Source: Cedecea selenatireducens
GTDB lineage: Bacteria; Pseudomonadota; Gammaproteobacteria; Enterobacterales; Enterobacteriaceae
Length of the DNA: 64,000 bases
NCBI RefSeq assembly: GCF_042138895.1
Contig: NZ_JBHIKW010000002.1
Span: forward strand, 372,001 to 436,000
Direction: 5' to 3'
Shown here: positions 17,278-26,379 of the stretch, piece after piece
How the letters are laid out: each line of letters starts with the position of its first letter
Numbering within the stretch: position 1 is the stretch's first letter
The notes under the pieces: generated by a model
The model's database searches: none
Told to the model about the DNA's origin: nothing
Seen by the model: the letters and a program-made list of their open reading frames with translations, nothing else
Program-made: the position numbers and the translations under genes

Positions 17278-18477
17278 GTGCTACCCACAATTATCGAAAA
17301 TATTGAATGCTTTATTACTAAGCCGGACCGACACAACCTGGTGACGGTGCGGGTCACAACCGACAAAGGCGTTACCGGCCTCGGCTGCGCGACATTCCAG
17401 CAGCGGCCGCTGGCGGTAAAAACCCTGGTCGATGAATACCTCAAGCCGCTGCTGATTGGCCGCGATGCTAACCACATCGAAGACCTGTGGCAGATGATGA
17501 CGGTCAACGCCTACTGGCGAAACGGCCCGATCATGAACAACGCCATCGCCGGCGTGGATATGGCACTTTGGGACATCAAAGGTCAATTGGCCCATATGCC
17601 GCTTTACCAGCTTTTAGGCGGCAAATCGAAGGACGCCATTGCGGTTTACAGCCACGCCGCCAGCGAAACGCTCGAAGGGCTCTATCAGGAAGTGGAAAAG
17701 CTTCTGGCGCAAGGGTACAGGTACATTCGCTGCCAGCTGGGGTTCTACGGCGGCACGCCGCAGGGCATGCACCAGACTAAAACCCCCACGCCTGGCGCGT
17801 ACTATGACCAGGATGAATATATGGCCAACACGGTGGAAATGTTCCGCGCGCTGCGTGAGAAATACGGCCATCGGTTCCATATCCTGCACGACGTTCACGA
17901 ACGGCTATTCCCGCAGCAGGCCATTCAGTTGGCTAAGGCGCTGGAACCGTATCAGCCGTGGTTTATCGAGGACATTCTGCCGCCGCAGCAAAGCGCGTGG
18001 CTGGAACAGGTGCGTAACCACTCTTCCGTGCCGCTGGCGATGGGCGAGCTGTTCAATAACCCGGCGGAATGGCACGATCTTATTGTGAATCGACGCATCG
18101 ATTTTATCCGCTGTCACGTCTCGCAAATCGGCGGGATTACTCCGGCGCTCAAACTGGCGGTACTCTGCCAGGCCTTTGGGGTACGCCTGGCCTGGCACGG
18201 GCCGCCGGACATGACGCCCATCGCCGTAGCGGTGAATACTCACCTGAATATTCATCTGCATAACGCGGCGATTCAGGAATTTATTCCCGTCAAAGAGAAT
18301 ACCGCCGCCGTGTTCCCTGGCGCACCGATCGCGGAACAAGGCTACATGTACCCTCTGGAAAAACCGGGTATTGGCGTGGGGTTTGACAGGGAACAGGCGG
18401 AACGTTTCCCGGTAGAATATCGCCCGCATGAATGGACACAAAGCCGTCTGCCCAACGGCGCAATACATACGCCCTAA
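17278..18477 (+). CDS. Enolase-superfamily sugar-acid dehydratase, ManD/RspA subgroup
   Basis: A 399-residue TIM-barrel dehydratase of the mannonate dehydratase subgroup, related to RspA. N-terminal capping domain (NLVTVRVTTDKGVTGLG, LLIGRDANHIEDLWQ, YWRNGPIMNNAIAGVDMALWDIKG). Metal-binding acids lie in LHDVHERL, WFIEDILPP and PLAMGELFNN; the C-terminal part has RLAWHGPPDMTP and GIGVGFDREQAERFP. GTG start at 17278 behind GGTGGAG. Some members of this family dehydrate D-mannonate or D-gluconate slowly and many have other roles, so the substrate is open. Convergent with the GntR gene (4-base overlap). Confidence 0.85.
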   Translation: MLPTIIENIECFITKPDRHNLVTVRVTTDKGVTGLGCATFQQRPLAVKTLVDEYLKPLLIGRDANHIEDLWQMMTVNAYWRNGPIMNNAIAGVDMALWDIKGQLAHMPLYQLLGGKSKDAIAVYSHAASETLEGLYQEVEKLLAQGYRYIRCQLGFYGGTPQGMHQTKTPTPGAYYDQDEYMANTVEMFRALREKYGHRFHILHDVHERLFPQQAIQLAKALEPYQPWFIEDILPPQQSAWLEQVRNHSSVPLAMGELFNNPAEWHDLIVNRRIDFIRCHVSQIGGITPALKLAVLCQAFGVRLAWHGPPDMTPIAVAVNTHLNIHLHNAAIQEFIPVKENTAAVFPGAPIAEQGYMYPLEKPGIGVGFDREQAERFPVEYRPHEWTQSRLPNGAIHTP

Positions 18478-19187
18478 GAGGATTTACGGCGAACCAGATT
18501 ATCGTGGTTAAAGGGGATGACGTAGGTGCAGGAATAATCGATATCGACAATATCGCTGATTTCAAACACCCGTCCCCCTTCAAGGATCCCACGGTTGCTT
18601 ATCTGCATTGCGGGCAGCCCCTTCTTGCACTCCAGCAGCTGCGCCTGCTCTTTATTAACCGCTATGGCCTGGTAGCGGGTCAACAAATGCGAAATCCGGT
18701 ATCCCTTGCTTAAAACATATTGCTGCAGGGAGCTTTCAATCGCCTTCTGGTTAAGGTCGGGGAAATCTTTGGCCGGCATGCGCGACGTTTCAATCTGTAC
18801 TTTCTGATTATCCACCAGCCGCAGCCGGCAAAACTGCCAGATAAACTCCTCGGGCCCGAGGCCAAAGATCTGCTGATCGTCGCGATCGGGAAGCTTTTTA
18901 TGCAGGCTGACCAGGCGAAAGGTAATGCGATCGAAGGGCTTTTCGGTGATAGAGTTATAAACCAGCGGGCTATTGCGGGCCTGTTCGTTAATCCAGATCC
19001 CGGAACCCTGGACGATGGACACCACGCCGATACTGACCAGTTTTTCCAGCGCCTGGCGAATCGTGAAGCGCGAAACCCCGTACTCTTCTGCAAGCTGGCG
19101 CTCAGGCGGCAGTTTGCGCGGCCCAGGCGTGCTGTGCTGATAAATTTTGCTCAGTAAGTCCTGGGTCACAAAGTCTTTCTTTTTCAT
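18474..19187 (-). CDS. GntR/HutC-family transcriptional regulator with UTRA domain
   Basis: 237 residues. The N-terminal winged helix-turn-helix (LPPERQLAEEYGVSRFTIRQALEKL... IVQGSGIWI, about 20-70) is followed by a UTRA effector domain (about 85-230; VQIETSRMPAKDFPDL, GLPAMQISNRGILEGGRVFEIS). HutC-type regulators usually bind a phosphorylated sugar or small acid. It most likely controls the neighbouring PTS and dehydratase genes, with the PTS product as effector; this is context-based inference. Confidence 0.87.
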   Translation of the reverse strand: MKKKDFVTQDLLSKIYQHSTPGPRKLPPERQLAEEYGVSRFTIRQALEKLVSIGVVSIVQGSGIWINEQARNSPLVYNSITEKPFDRITFRLVSLHKKLPDRDDQQIFGLGPEEFIWQFCRLRLVDNQKVQIETSRMPAKDFPDLNQKAIESSLQQYVLSKGYRISHLLTRYQAIAVNKEQAQLLECKKGLPAMQISNRGILEGGRVFEISDIVDIDYSCTYVIPFNHDNLVRRKSS

Positions 19188-19294
19188 CGCGCGCTCCTAA
19201 GCTTTGCGCTGAAACATAACATTACTGCGCCGGCTGAACTATGCTGGCAGGTAAATTACCTCTAACGTTTACCTCCTTACGCCGGAACCCACCT

Positions 19295-20854
19295 ATGACA
19301 AGCAAAAAAATGGTCAGTCTCGTCAATGGCGTACTGATCGTGGCGGTGCTGCTGCCGGTCTTGCTTAGCATCTATCTGGCGCACAACAAGGCCGAGAAAA
19401 CCTTCCATAGCGAGCTGGAAAACTACGCCGACCGGGCGCTGTTACGCAGCGAAAGAGTCATCAACCAGGCCACCGCCGCGCTCACGCAGATCAACAGCTT
19501 CAGCGGCCAGTACTGCTCCCGCGCCCACCTGGATGCGATGCGTCGGGTCGCTTTCAACTATCGCTACATCCAGGAAGTGGTCTATCTCGCCAATAACCGC
19601 ACCGTTTGCTCTTCGCTTGAAGCCACGCACGACGGCGCGAAGCTTGGCCCTCCCGATACCAAAGGCACCAAAGGCTTCTTCGCCTGGTACACCGACGTGA
19701 CCGACCTCGGCTTCGAACGCCCGATGATGTATATCGGCAAATTACAGCACGTGGTGGTTATAGACCCGATAGCCTTTATCGACGTGATCCCCTTCGGCCA
19801 CAACCCGGTTGACGTCGCGATGGTTGGCATGGAGCACAACCGGCTTATCGCCAGTAACGCAAAGCTGCCTGATGACAGCTGGGAAAGCCAGATTGGAAAA
19901 GGCGTGGAGGAGTTTTCTGACGGGCAAAATGACTATGTCATTCGCCGCTCATCGGCGTTAGGGCTGGCAATGATAGCCTGGGCACCCAGCGCCCCGCTGC
20001 AGGCGGCCTGGTACAAACAAATGATCATCTGGCTGCCGATTGGCATTCTGTTTAGCCTGAGCGCGGGCTGGTTCATCACTCGCCTGCTGCGGCGCCTTGA
20101 GTCCCCCCAGGCACGCATTCAGGATGCCATTCGCGACCGGGAGTTCACCCTTGAATATCAGCCTATTGTTGATTTAAACACCGGAGAAGGCGTGGGGGCG
20201 GAAGCGTTAATCCGTTGGCGTCTGCCGGACGGCAGCTTTATCAGCCCGGACGTCTTTATCCCCATTGCCGAGCAGGCCGGGCTTATCTCGCAGATAACCG
20301 AACTGGTGATTAAAAAGACCTTCGCCGATCTCGGTGACTGGCTGCACGCTCACCCTCACCACCATGTCTCCATCAACCTCTCACCGAGCGACGTGCTTAA
20401 CGACAAGGTGTTGCAGGTCATCAAACCTCTGCTGCTGAAGTATCAAATCAAAGCGGAGCAAATCGCGCTGGAGATTACCGAGCGCGGCTTTGCCAACCCG
20501 AAAGTTAGCGCCCCTATCGTGGCGGAATACCGCCAGGCGGGTCACCCTATCTACCTGGATGATTTCGGCACCGGCTACTCGAGCCTGAGCTACCTGCAGG
20601 ATCTGGACGTCGATATTATCAAAATCGACAAATCGTTCGTCGACGCGCTGGAGTACAAAAACGTCACGCCTTACATCATTGAAATGGCGAAGACCCTGAA
20701 TCTGGCGACCCTCGCCGAAGGGATTGAAACCGCTTCACAGGCCGCGTGGCTGCGCGAGCACGGCGTGGCCTGGGGGCAGGGCTGGCTTTACAGCAAAGCC
20801 CTGCCTAAACAGGCCTTTATCGACTGGATTGCACGCAATCGCGCTATTGGCTAA
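19295..20854 (+). CDS. Cyclic-di-GMP phosphodiesterase with CSS-motif sensor and EAL domain
   Basis: A 519-residue inner-membrane protein. TM1 about 8-28, a periplasmic CSS domain (the CSR of QYCSRAHLD and the CSS of VCSSLE supply the cysteines typical of this redox-sensing domain), TM2 about 240-262, then an EAL domain (about 275-515). EAL catalytic motifs are intact: AEALIRW, SINLSP, ALEITERG, YLDDFGTGYSSLSYL, IIKIDKSFV, LAEGIET. It should hydrolyse c-di-GMP, as E. coli PdeB, C, D and G do. Start at MTSKKMVSLVN (19295); the ribosome site is weak. Its stop codon directly abuts that of the convergent XRE gene. Confidence 0.88.
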   Translation: MTSKKMVSLVNGVLIVAVLLPVLLSIYLAHNKAEKTFHSELENYADRALLRSERVINQATAALTQINSFSGQYCSRAHLDAMRRVAFNYRYIQEVVYLANNRTVCSSLEATHDGAKLGPPDTKGTKGFFAWYTDVTDLGFERPMMYIGKLQHVVVIDPIAFIDVIPFGHNPVDVAMVGMEHNRLIASNAKLPDDSWESQIGKGVEEFSDGQNDYVIRRSSALGLAMIAWAPSAPLQAAWYKQMIIWLPIGILFSLSAGWFITRLLRRLESPQARIQDAIRDREFTLEYQPIVDLNTGEGVGAEALIRWRLPDGSFISPDVFIPIAEQAGLISQITELVIKKTFADLGDWLHAHPHHHVSINLSPSDVLNDKVLQVIKPLLLKYQIKAEQIALEITERGFANPKVSAPIVAEYRQAGHPIYLDDFGTGYSSLSYLQDLDVDIIKIDKSFVDALEYKNVTPYIIEMAKTLNLATLAEGIETASQAAWLREHGVAWGQGWLYSKALPKQAFIDWIARNRAIG

Positions 20855-21325
20855 CTACTTGCGCAATATCTGCTGCAGGCGCTGCTGCTGGCGTTTTTCC
20901 AGCCAGCCCTTCAGCAGGAACAGGCGCAGGCCGCCCATCACCAGCAGCGCGCCCCAAATCAGCGTCGGCCACAGGAACCAGTATTGGCCCGGCGAAGTCA
21001 GCAAATTAATCACCGCCAGACCGGCACACACAATCGCCCACACCAGCAGCGAACGGTAATAGCGATACTCACGGGCAACACGCTTTTTGGCCTCAATAAT
21101 CCGCGTATTGAGCGCATCTTCCGGCTCGCCGTCCGGCTCATTATCGTCGTACAAATCCGTCACGTTGAGATCGAACGCGGCGGCAATCGCGCTCATGGTT
21201 TCCAGGCTTGCCTGCCCCCCGTTCTCAATACGCTGAATCGTTCTGACGCTCAGGGAAGAGAGTTCGGCCAGCTGCTCCTGGGACCAGGCGCGGGATAAAC
21301 GCAACGCTTTAATGTTGTTACTCAT
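20855..21325 (-). CDS. XRE-family regulator with C-terminal two-TM domain
   Basis: 156 residues. N-terminal Cro/CI helix-turn-helix (NNIKALRLSRAWSQEQLAELSSLSVRTIQRIENG, about 3-60), an acidic linker, then a basic segment (RIIEAKKRVAREYRYYRS) and two hydrophobic helices (SLLVWAIVCAGLAVINLL and YWFLWPTLIWGALLVMGGLRLF), a 2TM-domain layout. Such membrane-tethered HTH proteins are common in enterobacteria but poorly characterised. I chose the ATG at 21325; the longer frame to 21388 lacks a plausible start context. Function unknown. Confidence 0.75.
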   Translation of the reverse strand: MSNNIKALRLSRAWSQEQLAELSSLSVRTIQRIENGGQASLETMSAIAAAFDLNVTDLYDDNEPDGEPEDALNTRIIEAKKRVAREYRYYRSLLVWAIVCAGLAVINLLTSPGQYWFLWPTLIWGALLVMGGLRLFLLKGWLEKRQQQRLQQILRK

Positions 21326-21449
21326 GGCTGAGATCCTCGAATGATTTAACCCGCCCTGACTATGGCCTGGCCCGCACCACTTCAACACGACAGCAACACG
21401 ACATCAAGCCGACAGCAACCTGACACCCTGCCGTAAAGGCTTACAGGGG

Positions 21450-22970
21450 TTACTTCACCCCCAGCCGCTTCGCCAGCCGATGCAGGTTGGCAACGTCGAC
21501 GCCCAACTGCCGGGCGCTAGCCGCCCAGTTATTACCGTTGCCCGCAAGCGCTGCAATAATTCTGACGCGCTGAAACTCATCGGTAGCTTCGCGCAGGCTG
21601 GCAGAAGGAGGCGTTTGAGTTAAGGTTTCCGGCTCGTGGAATGCACCATCCGCCCGGCCGGAAAGCTGGAAGTGCTGGGGCAGCAGGACAAGCTCTCCCT
21701 GCGGATGACCTGCACGAGCCAGCACAATAGCGCGGTAAATGGCATGCTCCAGCTCGCGGATGTTCCCCGGCCAGCCGTAGTGTGCAAGCTGCACGCGCGC
21801 CGCTTCGCTCAGCACCACCTGCTTGAGCCCCATTTTCACGCGACTTTGCTCGCAGAAAAACCCGGCCAGCAGCGCAATATCGCTGCCTCGCTCACGCAGC
21901 GGCGGAACGTGCAGAGGAAAGACGCTCAGGCGGTGGAACAAGTCTGCGCGAAACGCCCCGGCAACCACCTGCTGGCGCAGATCGCGGTTAGTGGCGGCCA
22001 GCACCCGGACATCCACCCGCTGGCTGCGGTCATCGCCCACGCGCTGGATATCGCCGTACTGAAGCACGCGCAGCAGCTTGGCCTGCAGTGCCAGCGGCAG
22101 CTCACCTATCTCGTCCAGGAACAGCGTGCCGTTATCCGCCATTTCAAACTTACCGGTACGGTGGTGAATTGCGCCGGTGAAAGCGCCTTTCACATGGCCG
22201 AACAGCTCGCTCTCCGCCACGCTTTCCGGCAGTGCGGCGCAGTTAAGATAAACCAGCGGGTTCGCCGTTCTTGCAGAACCGGCATGAATCGCCCGCGCCA
22301 CCAGCTCTTTCCCGACGCCCGTTTCGCCGGTGATCAGCACGTTAAGATCCGAGGCGGCAACAATCCCGATCTCTTTTTTCAACTGGATGATGCCCGGCGA
22401 GCGGCCAATCATCTCCCCCACCACGCCGCGCGCAATGGCGGGCTGCACCGTGCCTTCCGGCGTTTGCTTCTCAAGCTGTTCGAGCAGCAGGGCGTTATTC
22501 AGCGCCCCGGAGGCCAGCACGCCAATCAGCCTGAGTTCCTCATCGCTGAAGCCGTCGAACTGGTGGGGGTCCATGCCGTCCACGGTCAGCGCCCCGATAA
22601 GATTCTGGTCGGCAAACAGCGGCAGCCCCAGGCAGGCATGAACCTTGAGGTCTTCGTGTTCGGGAATAAGGCCGTCGTACGGGTCGGGCAGCTCGCTGTC
22701 GGCCGGAAAACGCACCACGTCACCTGCGCGGGCGATAGCCTCCAGGCGTGGGTGAGCGTCAACGGCAAAGCGCCGCCCCAGCACGTCGACAGCCAGGCCG
22801 TCAATCGCCAGCGGGTAAAAATGGCGCGACTCGTAGCGCAGCAGCGCCGTGGCATCGCCGCCGAGCAGCTTTCGCAGCGTGCGGATGACGCGAGAAAAGC
22901 GATCAGAATGGCTGATGCCGCTTTGCAGTTCGATAGCAATGGCGGCGAGAGAAGACATCGACAGGCTCAT
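21450..22970 (-). CDS. norR: Nitric oxide-sensing sigma54 activator NorR
   Basis: A 506-residue bacterial enhancer-binding protein. The N-terminal GAF domain (1-165) holds a mononuclear iron that binds NO; the conserved region FPADSELPDPYDGLIP and HACLGLPLF matches E. coli NorR. The AAA+ domain has Walker A GETGVGKE, the sigma54-contacting GAFTGA loop and Walker B TLFLDEIGE. The Fis-type HTH at the C-terminus ends NLHRLAKRLGVK. Divergent from norVW, with three NorR half-palindrome sites in between. Activates norVW when NO is present. Confidence 0.96.
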   Translation of the reverse strand: MSLSMSSLAAIAIELQSGISHSDRFSRVIRTLRKLLGGDATALLRYESRHFYPLAIDGLAVDVLGRRFAVDAHPRLEAIARAGDVVRFPADSELPDPYDGLIPEHEDLKVHACLGLPLFADQNLIGALTVDGMDPHQFDGFSDEELRLIGVLASGALNNALLLEQLEKQTPEGTVQPAIARGVVGEMIGRSPGIIQLKKEIGIVAASDLNVLITGETGVGKELVARAIHAGSARTANPLVYLNCAALPESVAESELFGHVKGAFTGAIHHRTGKFEMADNGTLFLDEIGELPLALQAKLLRVLQYGDIQRVGDDRSQRVDVRVLAATNRDLRQQVVAGAFRADLFHRLSVFPLHVPPLRERGSDIALLAGFFCEQSRVKMGLKQVVLSEAARVQLAHYGWPGNIRELEHAIYRAIVLARAGHPQGELVLLPQHFQLSGRADGAFHEPETLTQTPPSASLREATDEFQRVRIIAALAGNGNNWAASARQLGVDVANLHRLAKRLGVK

Positions 22971-23015
22971 GATGAGGCTCCGGGGAAAACGGGGAGTTCA
23001 GCTTACGCCTGAGTA

Positions 23016-23071
23016 GTCAAAATGACAAACAACAGTGTCATAATGACCAAAATCAATAATGTCATTATGAC
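23016..23071. promoter_or_regulatory. Three NorR enhancer sites
   Basis: GTCAAAATGAC (23016-23026), GTCATAATGAC (23037-23047) and GTCATTATGAC (23061-23071) share the GT-N7-AC core. They are spaced 21 and 24 bases apart, about 65-110 bases upstream of the sigma54 promoter. Three sites are the known requirement for NorR at norVW in E. coli. Confidence 0.93.
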
Positions 23072-23126
23072 AATGAAAAACGGCAAGATAAATAATAAAA
23101 CAACTAAAATCAATAAGTTAAAAAGT

Positions 23127-23142
23127 TGGCACGATACTCGCT
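23127..23142 (+). promoter_or_regulatory. Sigma54 promoter of norVW
   Basis: TGGCACGATACTCGCT carries the -24 GG and -12 GC elements at the correct 10-base separation (consensus TGGCAC-N5-TTGC). It lies 50 bases upstream of norV and downstream of the NorR sites. Confidence 0.88.
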
Positions 23143-23192
23143 ATAGAACAGTCATTGAAGCACTTAACGCTATGACATCAATGAGGTTCTCA

Positions 23193-24644
23193 ATGGCTAT
23201 TCAGGTTAAAAACAACATTCAGTGGGTTGGGCAACGTGACTGGGAAGTGCGTGATTTTCACGGTACCGAATACAAAACGCTGCGCGGCAGCAGCTATAAC
23301 AGCTATCTCATCCGTGAAGAAAAAACCGTCCTGATCGACACCGTCGACCATAAGTTCAGCCGTGAGTTTGTGCAGAACCTTGAGCGTGAGATCGACCTTA
23401 ATACGCTCGATTACATCATTATCAACCATGCGGAAGAAGACCACGCCGGGGCGCTGACCGAGCTGATGTCACGCATCCCGAACACGCCCATCTACTGTAC
23501 GGCAAACGGCATCGATTCTATTAACGGCCACCACCATCACCCGGAGTGGAACTTTAACGTGGTGAAAACCGGCGATAGCCTGGAGCTAGGCAATGGCAAA
23601 CAGCTTATCTTCGTCGAAACGCCAATGCTGCACTGGCCGGACAGCATGATGACCTACATGACCGGCGACGCGGTGCTGTTCAGCAACGACGCCTTCGGCC
23701 AGCACTACTGCGACGAGCACCTGTTTAACGACGAAGTGGACCAGACCGAGCTGTTCGAGCAGTGCCAGCGCTACTACGCCAACATCCTGACGCCGTTCAG
23801 CCGCCTGGTGACGCCGAAAATTACCGAAATCCTCGGCTTCAACCTGCCGGTGGATATGATTGCGACCTCCCACGGCGTGGTGTGGCGCGAGAATCCAACC
23901 CAAATCGTTGAGCTGTACCTGAAATGGGCTGCGGATTACCAGGAAGATCGCATCACGCTGTTCTACGACACCATGTCGAACAACACCCGTATGATGGCCG
24001 ACGCTATCGCCCAGGGGATCCACGAAGTTGACCCACGCGTGGCGGTGAAAATCTTCAACGTGGCCCGCAGCGATAAAAACGAAATCCTGACCAACGTGTT
24101 CCGCTCCAAAGGCGTGCTGGTCGGCACCTCCACCATGAACAACGTGATGATGCCGAAGATCGCCGGGCTGGTGGAAGAGATAACCGGGCTGCGCTTTCGC
24201 AACAAACGCGCCAGCGCCTTCGGCTCCCACGGCTGGAGCGGCGGCGCGGTAGACCGCCTTTCTACCCGCCTGCAGGACGCAGGCTTTGAAATGTCCCTCA
24301 GCCTGAAGGCGAAATGGCGCCCGGACGGCAATGCGCTGGCGCTGTGCCGCGAGCATGGCCGCGAAATTGCCCGCCAGTGGGCGCTCTCCCCGCTGCCAGT
24401 GACCCACAGCGCTATGACCGCCGCACCAGTAGTTTCAGAAGCTGCGCCAGTATCCGACAGCGTCGACCTCGGTCCCTGCATGCAGTGCAGCGTTTGCCAG
24501 TGGATTTACGACCCGGCCCTGGGCGAACCGATGCAGGCCGTTGAACCTGGCACCCCGTGGAGCGAAGTGCCGGACAGCTTCCTGTGCCCTGAATGCTCGT
24601 TGGGCAAAGATGTCTTCGACGAACTGGCAACGGAGGCCAAATGA
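23193..24644 (+). CDS. norV: Anaerobic nitric oxide reductase flavorubredoxin NorV
   Basis: Cytoplasmic enzyme reducing NO to N2O under anoxia. 483 residues. Metallo-beta-lactamase-like diiron domain (ligands in INHAEEDHAG, plus LHWPDSMMTY and SNDAFGQHYCDEHL), a flavodoxin domain binding FMN (LFYDTMSNNTRMMADAIAQGI), then a C-terminal rubredoxin with CSVC and CPEC cysteine pairs. Start at MAIQVKNN (23193) behind GAGG, as in E. coli; the upstream in-frame ATGs lie among the NorR sites. Its stop overlaps the norW start (ATGA). Confidence 0.96.
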   Translation: MAIQVKNNIQWVGQRDWEVRDFHGTEYKTLRGSSYNSYLIREEKTVLIDTVDHKFSREFVQNLEREIDLNTLDYIIINHAEEDHAGALTELMSRIPNTPIYCTANGIDSINGHHHHPEWNFNVVKTGDSLELGNGKQLIFVETPMLHWPDSMMTYMTGDAVLFSNDAFGQHYCDEHLFNDEVDQTELFEQCQRYYANILTPFSRLVTPKITEILGFNLPVDMIATSHGVVWRENPTQIVELYLKWAADYQEDRITLFYDTMSNNTRMMADAIAQGIHEVDPRVAVKIFNVARSDKNEILTNVFRSKGVLVGTSTMNNVMMPKIAGLVEEITGLRFRNKRASAFGSHGWSGGAVDRLSTRLQDAGFEMSLSLKAKWRPDGNALALCREHGREIARQWALSPLPVTHSAMTAAPVVSEAAPVSDSVDLGPCMQCSVCQWIYDPALGEPMQAVEPGTPWSEVPDSFLCPECSLGKDVFDELATEAK

Positions 24645-25777
24645 ACAACGGCATCGCGATCATCGGCTCGGGCTTTGCCGCCCGCCAGCTGGTGAAAAAT
24701 ATCCGTAAACACAGCGCAGAGGTGCCTATCCGGCTGATTGCCGCCGACAGCGCCGACGAGTACAACAAGCCGGATTTGAGCCACGTGATGAGCTTAAATC
24801 AGCGTGCCGAAGCGATGACCCGCCAGCAGGCCGGTGCGTTTGCAGAGCAGTTCAACCTGACGCTGCACGCCAACAGCTGGGTCAGCAGCATCGACCCGAA
24901 AAACAAGCGGGTGAAATGCGGCGAGCAGCAATGGCACTACGACAAACTGGTGCTGGCGACCGGCTCCGCCGCCCTTTTGCCACCAATAGCAGGCAAAGAG
25001 CTAATGCTAACACTGAACAGCCAGCAGGAATACCTGGCCTGTGAAACGCGGCTGCGTGGCGCCCGGCGGGTGATGATCCTCGGCGGTGGGCTGATCGGCA
25101 GCGAGCTGGCGATGGACTTCTGCCGCGCAGGGAAAGAGGTCGTGCTGGTGGATAACGCCAGCCATCTGATGGCTTCCCTCCTCCCGCCGGAGGTCAGCGG
25201 CCGCCTGCAGTCTCGCCTGACGCAGATGGGCGTCGAGCTGCTGTTTAACCAGCGGCTCGAGGCGGTAAACCAGACGGAGCCGGGGCTATGTGCCACGCTC
25301 AATAACGGCCGTAAACTGTATGTTGATGCGGTGGTTTCCGCCATCGGCCTACGTCCGAACGTTGGCCTGGCGCAGCACGCGGGGCTCGACGTTAACCGTG
25401 GCATCAAGGTGAACAGCCAGTTGCAAACTTCTGACACGGATATTTACTCCCTTGGAGACTGCGCGGAAATCGACGGTAAAGTGCTGGCATTCCTGCAGCC
25501 CATTCAGCTCTGCGCCATGACGTTGGCGAAAAACCTGCTCGGCGCGAAAGACGCACTTTCCCTTCCGGCGATGCTGGTCAAGGTGAAAACGCCGGAAATG
25601 CCGCTGCACCTGGCCGGCGAAACCCAGCGTCACGACCTGACCTGGCAGATTACCGCCAGCCAGCAAGGGCTGATAGCCAAAGGGACGGACGCCGCGCAGC
25701 AGCTGAGGGCGTTTATCGTCAGCGAGGAGCATATGAAGCAGGCGTTTAGTTTGGTGCGGGAGCTGCATTTAGGCTGA
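24641..25777 (+). CDS. norW: NADH:flavorubredoxin reductase NorW
   Basis: A 378-residue FAD-dependent oxidoreductase that passes electrons from NADH to the rubredoxin domain of NorV. N-terminal FAD fold (GIAIIGSGFAARQLVKNIR), second dinucleotide fold (VMILGGGLIGSELAMDFCRAGKEV), and the FAD-binding TDIYSLGDCAEIDG. Start at 24641, overlapping norV by 4 bases, gives translational coupling. A mosaic repeat begins about 60 bases after the stop. Confidence 0.95.
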   Translation: MNNGIAIIGSGFAARQLVKNIRKHSAEVPIRLIAADSADEYNKPDLSHVMSLNQRAEAMTRQQAGAFAEQFNLTLHANSWVSSIDPKNKRVKCGEQQWHYDKLVLATGSAALLPPIAGKELMLTLNSQQEYLACETRLRGARRVMILGGGLIGSELAMDFCRAGKEVVLVDNASHLMASLLPPEVSGRLQSRLTQMGVELLFNQRLEAVNQTEPGLCATLNNGRKLYVDAVVSAIGLRPNVGLAQHAGLDVNRGIKVNSQLQTSDTDIYSLGDCAEIDGKVLAFLQPIQLCAMTLAKNLLGAKDALSLPAMLVKVKTPEMPLHLAGETQRHDLTWQITASQQGLIAKGTDAAQQLRAFIVSEEHMKQAFSLVRELHLG

Positions 25778-25838
25778 AGCCTCTCTCCCAGAGGACTACC
25801 GCTCAAAATATTGAGGGAGAACTCTTGGCTCTGTCGTT

Positions 25839-26348
25839 GTTACGTTCACCTGTAGATCAATTTCCCCTGCATGTTCAACGCACGGTGAACGTGCCAGAGA
25901 GAAAGCGCCATCTCCCTGGCAACCCTGGCGCCCGGCGAGCTCATCGCCACTGAAGCGGTAAACCCGCCGGTTATCACCCAAACATTCGGGGTCTTTCGCG
26001 ATTCGTTCCCGACGCTCGCTCTCTTTCGCTGCTCCCGGCAGCTCAACCCCGCCTGAGTTGGGTCATAACCGGGGGCGATGAGAGCCGGGGACAAATCTTC
26101 CCCTCACCCCAGCCCTCTCCCCAAAGGGGCGAGGGAGAAAACAACAGCTATGGGAAACATTGTTTATTCCCTCTCCCTTCCAGGGAGAGGGTCAGGGTGA
26201 GGGTAAAAATAAGAAGCGAGGCTCGGTTCCGGCTTAAATCGCCTCCGTTTTCTCTCCGACTGGCCAGGGTCCGGACGTCGGGAACGGCCGGAGGCTGAGA
26301 GCGTCGGGAACGCATCTCAGCCGACCCAGGACTGGGAGTGAACGGAAT
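25839..26348. repeat. Mosaic intergenic repeat, copy A
   Basis: About 510 bases bounded by TTACGTTCACC and GTGAACGGAAT, filling the gap between the convergent norW and hcxA genes. It contains a GC-rich 126-base module (26213-26338) that is 125/126 identical to 35209-35334 of copy B. It also has a CCCTCACCCC...CCCTCTCCC block with internal hairpins and a GAGTTGGGTCATA-CCGGGGGCGATGAGAGCC block, both shared in inverted orientation with copy C. No plausible protein gene is seen in it. See copies B (35055-35472) and C (52050-52436). Confidence 0.85.
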
Positions 26349-26379
26349 ATTCACCGCACCTGTATATTCGAAATGCCCC

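Noticed and set aside
21636..23012. 458-aa plus-strand open frame
   Set aside because: Antisense shadow of norR, with His/Gln-rich composition typical of such shadows, running into the NorR sites.
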